The notes under the pieces were generated by a model. The model made no database searches. It saw only the letters and a list, made by a program, of their open reading frames with translations, and was not told the origin of the DNA. Source: JAWLGW01 sp964569055 (GTDB taxonomy: Bacteria > Planctomycetota > J058). Taken from it: a stretch of DNA of 6,102 nt. Position 1 is the stretch's first letter. Each line of letters opens with the position of its first letter. Positions 1 through 5,952 of this stretch are shown here, one piece after another. Both the position numbers and the translations under genes were made by a program. The stretch is from the NCBI GenBank assembly GCA_964569055.1, contig CAZMSZ010000428.1, forward strand, positions 1 through 6,102, read 5' to 3'.

Positions 1-41
1 GCGTTCCGGAGCGCCGGCGGCGCCGGGCCCTTCCCGAACGC
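1..41. repeat. Imperfect inverted repeat downstream of the membrane glycosyltransferase gene
   Basis: Bases 1-6 (GCGTTC) are the exact reverse complement of 36-41 (GAACGC). Inside them, 11-15 (GCGCC) pairs with 19-23 (GGCGC) around a 3-base loop. The structure lies 14 bases past the stop codon of the minus-strand gene ending at 55, which is where a terminator would be expected. No T-run follows on either strand, so a classical intrinsic terminator is not supported. Short GC-only stems arise often by chance in DNA this rich; only the outer, A/T-containing arm adds weight. The repeat may extend beyond the left edge of the window. Confidence 0.3.
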
Positions 42-54
42 AGGCGGCCCGCCG

Positions 55-1701
55 TCACAGCTCGTAGAGCAGCCAGCGGTAGCGCTTCCGATCGCGCTCG
101 GCCTCCAGCGTCCGCAGCGGGCGGGCGCCCGCGGCGCGCAGCGCGGGCTCGAGGTCGCCGCGCAGGGGGGCGCGGCCGGCGAGGAGGATCGCGAGGTAGC
201 GGGCACCTACCCGGCGCGCCGCGGCCAGCGCCTCGGCCGGCGAGCCAGGCGGCACGTCGAGGAACGGCGCGCGCGCGTAGTGGGCCACCACCCGCGTATC
301 GTGGCCGACCAGCGACCACGTGCCCGCGGGGAGCCCGCGCTCGGCGGCGTGCTGCGCCAGCCAGGCGCCCAGCTCGCGCTCGGCGAGGTGGTGCAGGCGC
401 TGCGGCTCGATCGCCTTGGGGGTCAGCAGCAGGGTGGCCAGCCCCAGCGCCAACCCGAGCTCTCGGCGCGGCCGCCAGCGCAGACCCGCCAGGAGCGCCA
501 GCCCGCGCGCCGCGAGCGGCACCACCAGCACGCCCACGGCGGACTGGTGGGTCCGCGAGGTGTAGCCCCAGCTCGCCTTGAGCAGGACGTGCGCCCCCAG
601 GAACGCGCCCCAGGCCAGGAGCGGCAGCAGCCAGCCGGGAGGCCTCCCGCGCAGCCCGAGCCGCCGGGGGCCCACGAGCAGCAGCCCGGCCGCGGCGAGC
701 GCCAGCGGGAGCGCGTGAGCGGCGGCGAGCGAGACGTGGAGCGCGCGCGCGGCGCTGGCGAGGAGGCCCGGGCGACCCCCACGTTCGGCGACGGCCACGG
801 GCCCGGGCGGGGTCGGCTCGGCCGCGATCAGGGCGCGCAGCTCGGGCTCGCGCTCGCGATCGCGGGGCCGCTCCGGGGTCGCTGCGGGGTCGGCACGCAG
901 GGCCTCGCGGATCAGGGTGTCGGCGCGCTTCTTGAGCGAGAGGCGCCACTCGCCGGCGTGGAGGCGCATGCCCACCAAGTACGGGCTCATGACGACGAGC
1001 GCAGCGAGCGCGAAGGCGGCGGGCAGGGCGAGCCGGCGCGCGCGGGCCGGGCGCGGCGCCTCGGCGGCGAGGGCCGCGATCAGCAGGCCCACGGCCAGCC
1101 CGGCGCCGGTGGCGAGCGCGTCGGAGCGGGCGAGGAAGCCGAGCCCCACCGCCCCGCCCGCCAGGGCCGCGTCGCGCGCCCGCCCGCGCCGGGCCGCCCC
1201 CAGCGCGAAGGCCAGCGCCCAGGCCAGGCAGGCGTGGGCCAGCGCGTAGGCCATGACCTGCCCGCCCAGACGCACCAGATAGGGGTGGAGCGCGGCCAGG
1301 AGCCCGCCCACCAGCGCGGCGGTGCGCGGGCGCTCGGGGCACAGCCGCGCCGCCGCCAGCGCGCAGGCCGGCGCGACCAGCGACGAGACCGCGACCGACA
1401 CCACCTGCGCGGTCGCCTCCAGCGGCAGGCGCCCCAGCCCGCTCGCCAGCGCGACCAGCGCCGCGTACAGCGGGTGGAAGTGTAGCTCGAGCGCGTCTTG
1501 CCAGCGCCCCTCGGCCAGGGCCCGCGCCAGCTCGAGCTCGACTGCGCCGTCGGGGTTCACGACCGGCGTGCGGATCGCCTGGATCGCGCGCAGCGCCAGG
1601 GCGAGCGCGGTCACCCCGACCAGCACCGCGCGCTCGACGCGGGCGGCCGGATCGGCGCACGGACCCGTGCCCGGAGCGGAGGCCAGCTCCGGCGGGCTCA
1701 A
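55..1701 (-). CDS. Polytopic membrane glycosyltransferase-like protein (GT39/PMT-like, GT-C fold)
   Basis: This is predicted to be an integral membrane glycosyltransferase that moves a sugar from a polyprenyl-phosphate donor on the outer face of the cytoplasmic membrane; the acceptor is unknown. The 548-residue product has about 10 to 12 hydrophobic segments, for example near residues 25-42, 98-120, 147-170, 177-212, 223-246, 320-343, 356-375, 386-406 and 414-427. After the first segment comes NPDG (Asp51), followed by an ELARALAEGRW-like stretch and HFHPLY around 75-79. This layout resembles the first external loop of the PMT_2 family, which carries the catalytic acid. A charged loop (about 247-315) and a soluble C-terminal tail (about 430-548) follow. 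The start chosen is TTG at 1701-1699, which overlaps the TGA of the upstream FHA gene as TTGA, suggesting translational coupling. The alternative is GTG at 1626, which leaves a 71-base gap and no clear ribosome site. The same frame stays open back to 2454, but that part is a shadow of the FHA gene. The family call rests on topology and the loop motif, and the substrate cannot be read. Confidence 0.72.
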   Translation of the reverse strand: MSPPELASAPGTGPCADPAARVERAVLVGVTALALALRAIQAIRTPVVNPDGAVELELARALAEGRWQDALELHFHPLYAALVALASGLGRLPLEATAQVVSVAVSSLVAPACALAAARLCPERPRTAALVGGLLAALHPYLVRLGGQVMAYALAHACLAWALAFALGAARRGRARDAALAGGAVGLGFLARSDALATGAGLAVGLLIAALAAEAPRPARARRLALPAAFALAALVVMSPYLVGMRLHAGEWRLSLKKRADTLIREALRADPAATPERPRDREREPELRALIAAEPTPPGPVAVAERGGRPGLLASAARALHVSLAAAHALPLALAAAGLLLVGPRRLGLRGRPPGWLLPLLAWGAFLGAHVLLKASWGYTSRTHQSAVGVLVVPLAARGLALLAGLRWRPRRELGLALGLATLLLTPKAIEPQRLHHLAERELGAWLAQHAAERGLPAGTWSLVGHDTRVVAHYARAPFLDVPPGSPAEALAAARRVGARYLAILLAGRAPLRGDLEPALRAAGARPLRTLEAERDRKRYRWLLYEL

Positions 1702-2432
1702 GCGCCGGCGGTCGCCTTCTTCTTGACCTTGCGCATGACCGTGCCGGCGGCGTCGATCGCGACCACCACGAACCCGCCCGAGCGGGGCAGGCTGAGGCGA
1801 TCGCCAGGGCGCAGCTCGACCGTCCCGGTGAAGCTCTTGCGGTTGAGCTTGGTCCCGTTGCGCGTCTCGAGGTCGCGCACCAGGAGCTGGTCGCCCAGCA
1901 CCTCGAACCGCAGGTGCTCCTCGTCGATCTCGGGCGAGGGCACGAACACGTCGCAGTGCTCGCCGCGGCCGACCAGGAACCCGCCGCGGAGCGGGAACAT
2001 GCAGTCCTTGTCGCGCTGCAGGTAATACCGCAGGACGCTGCTCGTGTCCTGGCCGTGAAGCGCGGCGGGCAGGCTGTGGGTGACGGCGCGCAGGGCGGGC
2101 TCGTCGATGTTCACCGGCTGCGCGCCCGGGTGGAGCACGCAGATCAGGTAGGCGCCGAGGTCCTTGAGCTGGGTCACGAGCACCTGCCGGTCGCCCCGGA
2201 AGTCGAGGGCCCGGCACTTGCCCGCCTTGAACGGGGCGAGCCCGCGGGTGCAGCTCGCGAGCATGACCGAGCTCACGGCCGCGAGGAACTCGCCCTGGCG
2301 GACCTCCTCGTGGGTGGTCGCGAGCACGAACCCATCCGAGGACGCGACGGAGAGGCTCTCGCAGCCGTGGATCGCCTCCCGCACCTTCTTGAGCCGCTCG
2401 ACGAGGTCCTGCACGGTGCCCTCCCCCGGCAC
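1698..2432 (-). CDS. Roadblock/LC7 domain plus FHA domain fusion protein
   Basis: A 244-residue, probably cytoplasmic signalling protein with no signal peptide or membrane segment. Residues about 7-105 match the Roadblock/LC7 (MglB-like) pattern: an amphipathic helix, then SLSVASSDGFVLATT (27-40), a central helix (47-64) and alternating strands ending near LICVLHP. Such domains dimerise and in bacteria often regulate Ras-like MglA-type GTPases. Residues about 147-226 form an FHA domain, a phosphothreonine-peptide reader: VGR (154-156), CDV (160-162), DEEH (170-173), DLETRNGT (187-194) and RPGDRLSL (208-215). The conserved Ser of the usual SxxH is Asp170 here, which may weaken phosphate binding. 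The C-terminus is a short basic tail (RKVKKK). The start is GTG at 2432-2430, the first start codon after an in-frame TAA at 2450-2448, with only a weak GAG nine bases upstream. It is divergent from a PP2C phosphatase and overlaps the glycosyltransferase gene downstream. The FHA assignment is firm; the Roadblock assignment is likely but made by pattern alone. Confidence 0.88.
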   Translation of the reverse strand: MPGEGTVQDLVERLKKVREAIHGCESLSVASSDGFVLATTHEEVRQGEFLAAVSSVMLASCTRGLAPFKAGKCRALDFRGDRQVLVTQLKDLGAYLICVLHPGAQPVNIDEPALRAVTHSLPAALHGQDTSSVLRYYLQRDKDCMFPLRGGFLVGRGEHCDVFVPSPEIDEEHLRFEVLGDQLLVRDLETRNGTKLNRKSFTGTVELRPGDRLSLPRSGGFVVVAIDAAGTVMRKVKKKATAGA

Positions 2433-2522
2433 GCCCGAGGTCTCGTTTTACCAAGAGGTGCCGCGCGAGGTGACCGCCGCGGCGCGCGCCGCTCGGGTCC
2501 GAGCGGTCGGCAGGCCGCTGCT
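2433..2522. promoter_or_regulatory. Divergent intergenic region between the FHA and PP2C genes
   Basis: These 90 bases separate two start codons that point away from each other, so promoters for both groups should lie here or overlap the gene starts. I see no convincing -35/-10 pair on either strand. The only AT-richer patch is at about 2445-2450 (GTTTTA). The spacer also holds a 14-base GC palindrome (2479-2492) and an 18-base inverted repeat (2489-2506). The promoter function is inferred from gene orientation, not from a recognised motif. Confidence 0.5.
2489..2506. repeat. 18-base perfect inverted repeat, candidate operator or leader hairpin
   Basis: CCGCTCGG (2489-2496) and CCGAGCGG (2499-2506) are exact reverse complements separated by GT. 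The arms contain A/T pairs, which makes the match less trivial than the GC-only palindromes common in this DNA. It ends 16 bases before the PP2C start codon and 5 bases before the AGG that probably serves as its ribosome site. It could be a dimeric repressor or activator site serving both divergent genes, or, if transcribed, an RNA hairpin next to the ribosome site. I do not recognise a known regulator consensus. Confidence 0.45.
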
Positions 2523-3272
2523 ATGATCCCGCGCGTGAGCGTGGTGTTCCTGGCCTCCGACCTCGCCGTGAAGGGCGCCCGCAAGCTGGCCGCGCTCGAC
2601 GCGCGCGCCGCCGCCGCGCTCCACACCGGCGGGGGAGTCTCGACCAACCCCAAGAGCTGGCCGTGCGAGGACTCGCTCGCGCTGCACCGGCTCGCGGACG
2701 GAGCGGCCCTAGGGGCGGTCGCCGACGCGCACTGGGGCGGCGCCGCGGGCGAGACCGTGGCTCGCGAGCTGCTCGCGAGCTGGCAGGGGGCCGGCGAGGG
2801 GCGCGCCCTCCAGCGCCTCCACCGCACCCTGCTCCGCCTCGAGGCGCGCCACCTCGGCGGGCGCGACCCGCAGGACCCCTCGGAGACGACCGCGATCCTG
2901 GCCCACCTCGCCGGCCGCACGCTCAACTTCGTGAGCGTGGGGGACAGCTTCCTGCTGGTGCTCGATCCCGCGCGCGGCACGTGCGCGCTCAAGAACGAGC
3001 TGGCCGGGATCTTCCTCGGCCAGCACCCGCTCAGCGCCCGCCCGGGCTCGCCGATCGACGGCGGCACCCTCGAGCTCGCGCCGGGCCAGCTCGTGCTCCT
3101 CGCCAGCGACGGCCTCGAGGAGGGCATGTGCGACCTCGACCCCGCGCGCTGCCTCGAGCTCCTCGCAGGGGACGGCCCGCTCGAGCAGCGCCTGGCGCGG
3201 CTGCTCGACTCCGCCGCCGCGCCCCCCGCCGGGCGCGACAACCTGGCCCTGGTGGCGCTGGCGGTCGAGTAG
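2523..3272 (+). CDS. PP2C-family serine/threonine protein phosphatase
   Basis: A metal-dependent (Mn/Mg) phosphatase that removes phosphate from Ser and Thr residues; the 249-residue length is usual for a stand-alone bacterial PP2C domain. Family motifs appear in order: CEDSLAL (48-54, Asp50), VADAHWGG (66-73, Asp68), ETTAIL (121-126), FVSVGDS (136-142, Asp141), LASDGLEEG (193-201, Asp196) and GRDNLALVAL (237-246, Asp239-Asn240). These Asp residues correspond to the acidic metal ligands of the fold, so catalysis is plausible. One variation is that the usual DGxGG is DAHWGG, with Ala for Gly and one extra residue. There is no signal peptide or membrane segment, so it should be cytoplasmic. The start is ATG at 2523, preceded by AGG at 2512-2514 with an 8-base spacer; GTG at 2535 or 2541 is possible. 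It stands head to head with the FHA gene and is followed 49 bases later by a HEAT-type gene in the same direction. Its substrate is unknown; a partner Ser/Thr kinase is not in the window. Confidence 0.9.
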   Translation: MIPRVSVVFLASDLAVKGARKLAALDARAAAALHTGGGVSTNPKSWPCEDSLALHRLADGAALGAVADAHWGGAAGETVARELLASWQGAGEGRALQRLHRTLLRLEARHLGGRDPQDPSETTAILAHLAGRTLNFVSVGDSFLLVLDPARGTCALKNELAGIFLGQHPLSARPGSPIDGGTLELAPGQLVLLASDGLEEGMCDLDPARCLELLAGDGPLEQRLARLLDSAAAPPAGRDNLALVALAVE

Positions 3273-3277
3273 CGGAA

Positions 3278-3300
3278 CCGCGCCCGCCGCGGGGGCGTGG
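3278..3300 (+). other. Possible RNA hairpin in the PP2C to HEAT-type gene gap
   Basis: Bases 3278-3285 can pair with 3293-3300 (8 pairs, one of them G-U) around a 7-base loop. It lies between the PP2C stop and the strong GGAGG ribosome site of the next gene. No T-run follows, so it is not a standard terminator; it could modulate read-through or translation, or be chance in GC-rich DNA. Confidence 0.2.
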
Positions 3301-3321
3301 AGGAGGACGGAGGAGGGCGCC

Positions 3322-4611
3322 ATGCCACGGGCGCACGCCGCCGCGCTCCTGCTCGCGCTGCTCGCCGCCTCGCCGGCCGCAGGCGAGGAGGCGGCCGCGG
3401 CCACCCTGGAGTACCGGATCCTCGCGCACGAGCCGAACTTCACGCCGTTCGGCGAGGGGCTGCTCGGCGAGCCGTTTCGCGACGAGCTGCCGCATGCGGT
3501 CACCGCCCTGCGGCTGCTGCTCGACCGCCCCGACGCCGCCGCCGTCCTCCGCGAGCTGGCGGCCGACGAACAGGCACCGCTGGGAGGGAGGCTGTACGCG
3601 CTGGCAGGGCTGCGCTGCGTCGACCCGGCCACGTTCGCGCGCCTGGCGGCGCCCTGGCGCGAGCGCGACGACGCGGTTTGGCTGCACGTGTTCCACGACG
3701 AGCCCCACCGGCTGTGCGCTCGAGTGACCGCGCTCGACGACCCGGCGCCGGACGGCCAGGCGGCGCGCCTGAGCGAGTGGCCCCGCACGGCGCCCCCGCG
3801 CTGCGCGCCGCGCGAGGCGGCGGCCCTGCTCGACTCCCCGCGCTCGCGCCTGCGCCGGCGCGCGCGCGAGCTGCTCGTCGCCCACGGCCGCGCAGCGGGC
3901 GCGGTCCTGGCGGAGCGCGTCGCGCGCGGCGGGACGTTGGCGCGCATGGAGGCGCTGCGCGCGTGTCAGGCCCTCGGGGCGCGGGCCGTGGACGCCGTCC
4001 CCGCGATCGAGCGCGCGCTCTACGCGCCGGAGCCCGAGGTGGTCAGCGCGGCGCTCGCCGCGCTCCGCGCGATCGGCCCCTGGGCCTGCGAGGCCGCCCC
4101 CGCCGTGTGGGCGCTGCTCGCGCGGGCCGGGACCTCGGCGCGGCTGCTGGTCGAGGGCAGCGATACGCTGTGGGAGGTGCTCCCGGGGTGGGACTTCACC
4201 CCGCCACGGGCCCTCCCGGCGTTCGTGGCCACCTGCGAGGGCTGTGAGCACGAACGCGGCGGCCCCGAGCGGCACCACTTCCTGCGCTCGCTCCCCGGCG
4301 CCGCGCTGCCGACGCTGTTCGAGGCGCTCCGCGAAGGAGACCGCGACCTGCGGGGCGACGCGAAGCTCGCGCTGTGGGGGGGCGGCGGCGCGGCGGCGTT
4401 CGCGCCCGCCTGCCAGCTGCTGCACGACGCCGACCCCGAGCTGCGGCTCGCGGCGCTGGTGGTGCTCGACGGGATCGTGGACGACGTGCCCGAGCTGCGC
4501 GAGGCGGTGCTCGCCGCCACGGCGCCGCTCGCCGAGAGTGACCCTGACCGCGACGTCCGCGACTACGCGCGCGACCTGCGCGCCGCCCGCGCCGCGCCCG
4601 CGAGCGACTGA
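3322..4611 (+). CDS. Exported HEAT-repeat-like protein, first of a tandem paralogous pair
   Basis: A 429-residue protein of unknown specific function, predicted to be exported. The N-terminus is a signal peptide with a hydrophobic core at about 6-16 and a likely cut after Gly21 (AAG, then EEA). After it come an N-terminal unit (28-115) ending in GRLYALAGLRCVDPATF (89-105) and helical repeats of HEAT type at about 165-270 and 340-425. Clear repeat helices include the one starting VVSAALAALRAIG (240-252) and the one starting DPELRLAALVVLDGI (371-385). HEAT repeats form curved scaffolds for protein binding, so an extracytoplasmic scaffold is the inference; no catalytic motif is visible. A CxxC (305, 308) with His310, His318 and His319 sits in the loop between repeat blocks and is missing from the next gene's product. 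The start is ATG at 3322 with GGAGGAGGG at 3309-3317 just ahead. It follows the PP2C gene by 49 bases and precedes its paralogue by 48, so one transcript is likely. Confidence 0.85.
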   Translation: MPRAHAAALLLALLAASPAAGEEAAAATLEYRILAHEPNFTPFGEGLLGEPFRDELPHAVTALRLLLDRPDAAAVLRELAADEQAPLGGRLYALAGLRCVDPATFARLAAPWRERDDAVWLHVFHDEPHRLCARVTALDDPAPDGQAARLSEWPRTAPPRCAPREAAALLDSPRSRLRRRARELLVAHGRAAGAVLAERVARGGTLARMEALRACQALGARAVDAVPAIERALYAPEPEVVSAALAALRAIGPWACEAAPAVWALLARAGTSARLLVEGSDTLWEVLPGWDFTPPRALPAFVATCEGCEHERGGPERHHFLRSLPGAALPTLFEALREGDRDLRGDAKLALWGGGGAAAFAPACQLLHDADPELRLAALVVLDGIVDDVPELREAVLAATAPLAESDPDRDVRDYARDLRAARAAPASD

Positions 4612-4659
4612 CTCGGAGCCGCGGCGCGCCCGCGCGCTCGTCCGTAGCTGGAGGAGACC

Positions 4660-5952
4660 ATGCAGCTCGACCGGGCCCTGCCGCTCCTGCTCGCGCTCAC
4701 CCCCCTCGCGCCGGCGGCGCCGGCGCGCGCCCAGGACGATCCGCTCCCGCCCTACCGGGAGACGATCGAGTTCCGCCTGCTCGCGAAGCGCGGGTCGTTC
4801 GCGGACGACGCGGTCGGCGAGGGCGCCGAGGTGCCCGAGGCCGCGCACGCGCTGCGCCGACTCCTCGAGCGGCCGGACGCCCGGGCGGCCCTGGTCGAGC
4901 TCGCCCGTGGCCCGGCCGTGGGCGGGCAGCTCTACGCGCTGGCCGGGCTGCGCTTCGTGGACCCGCCCGAGTTCGAGCGGCTCGCGACCGCCTGGGCGGA
5001 GCGGAGCGAGCCCGTGGAGTACATGTCGGGCTGCCTCGTGAGCGACTACCCGTTCAACGAGCTGGTCGACGCGCTGCGGCCCAAGGACGACCCCGACGCC
5101 TACGACCTGGCCGCCGCGGTGTGCGCCTGGACGCCGCCCGCACGGCCGGCGGTCTCGATCGAGCGTGCGGTCGACCTGCTCCGCTCGCCGCATTCGGCCG
5201 ACCGCGCGCTCGCGCGCGAGCTGCTCGCCGCGCACGGGCGCGCGGCGTTCCCCACGCTGCGGGCGCTGATCGAGCGCGGCGAGCGCGACGAGCGCCTGCA
5301 GGCGATCGCCACGTGCTGCTCCATGGGACCGCGCGCCGCGGAGCTGGCCCCCGCCCTCGCGAGCGCGCTCGCGAGCGACGACGACCCGGCCGTCCTGGAC
5401 GCGGCGATCCGCGCGCTGTGGGAGATCGGCCTGTGGGCGACGCGCGCGGGCGTCCCGGCGCTGTGGGGCGTGCTCGAGCGCGGCGCCGCGCCGGCCGAGA
5501 CGCTGCTCCTGGCCTACGACGCTCTGCGCGAGCTGGTCTCGGGCTACGCGTTGGACCCGGCCGGCGCGCCTCCATTCGTGCGGATCACCCGGCACGAGGA
5601 CGAGGAGGAGGGAGGCTGGACGAACTACGGGCTCACCACGCTGCCTCCCGCTGCGACCGCCCGCTTGCTCGAGGCGCTCGCCGCCGCGGAGGACCTCGAG
5701 CGGTGGGACTACTACGAGCACCCGCTCGAGTTGGCGGCCCCCGAGGCGTTCGAAGGCCTGGCCGCGCTGCTCCACCACGAGCGGCCCCCCACCCGGGAGC
5801 TCGCGGTCAAGCTGCTGTGGAGCTTTGCCAACAGATATCCGGCGCGCCAGGCCGACGTGCTCGCCGCCGTCGGGCCCCTCGCGAGCGGCGACCCCGACGG
5901 CGACGTGCGCGAGAAGGCCGCCGCCTGCGTCGCCGCGCTCCGCGGGGAGTGA
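4660..5952 (+). CDS. Exported HEAT-repeat-like protein, second of a tandem paralogous pair
   Basis: A 430-residue exported protein of unknown specific function, one residue longer than the product of the preceding gene and collinear with it. The signal peptide has a hydrophobic core at about 6-20 and an AxA-type cut after Ala24 (ARA, then QDD). Shared blocks include GQLYALAGLRFVDPPEF (89-105; 13 of 17 identical to its neighbour), ARELLAAHGRAAF (185-197; 11 of 13) and the C-terminal DPDGDVREKA region. HEAT-like helical repeats cover about 165-275 and 330-428. Between the blocks, at 311-320, lies an acidic loop (RHEDEEEGGW) where the neighbour has CxxC and histidines, so the two copies have diverged most there. 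The start is ATG at 4660 with GGAGGAG at 4650-4656, a strong ribosome site. It probably arose by local gene duplication and is co-transcribed with its paralogue. A scaffold or binding role is inferred from the fold only. Confidence 0.86.
   Translation: MQLDRALPLLLALTPLAPAAPARAQDDPLPPYRETIEFRLLAKRGSFADDAVGEGAEVPEAAHALRRLLERPDARAALVELARGPAVGGQLYALAGLRFVDPPEFERLATAWAERSEPVEYMSGCLVSDYPFNELVDALRPKDDPDAYDLAAAVCAWTPPARPAVSIERAVDLLRSPHSADRALARELLAAHGRAAFPTLRALIERGERDERLQAIATCCSMGPRAAELAPALASALASDDDPAVLDAAIRALWEIGLWATRAGVPALWGVLERGAAPAETLLLAYDALRELVSGYALDPAGAPPFVRITRHEDEEEGGWTNYGLTTLPPAATARLLEALAAAEDLERWDYYEHPLELAAPEAFEGLAALLHHERPPTRELAVKLLWSFANRYPARQADVLAAVGPLASGDPDGDVREKAAACVAALRGE

Noticed and set aside
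280..1485. A 401-codon plus-strand open frame opposite the membrane glycosyltransferase gene
   Set aside because: It is low-complexity Arg/Gln/Gly sequence without any motif, while the minus strand encodes regular hydrophobic segments and a PMT-like loop.
55..2454. A 799-residue reading of the glycosyltransferase frame starting at TTG 2454
   Set aside because: The first 251 codons are a Pro/Arg-rich shadow of the Roadblock-FHA gene in another frame. Real protein character begins only after about 1701.
2522..2527. TATGAT, close to a sigma-70 -10 box, at the PP2C start
   Set aside because: It overlaps the ATG, and the expected -35 position (about 2499-2504, CCGAGC) does not resemble TTGACA.
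2663..3727. Plus-strand open frame overlapping the PP2C gene and the first HEAT-type gene
   Set aside because: It is an Arg/Pro/Ala-rich out-of-frame translation. The PP2C and HEAT motifs lie in other frames.
3031..5778. A 915-codon minus-strand open frame opposite the PP2C and HEAT-type genes
   Set aside because: Its translation is Arg/Gly/Ala/Gln-rich with no domain. The plus-strand genes beneath it have signal peptides, ribosome sites and recognisable motifs. Long antisense frames are expected at this GC content.
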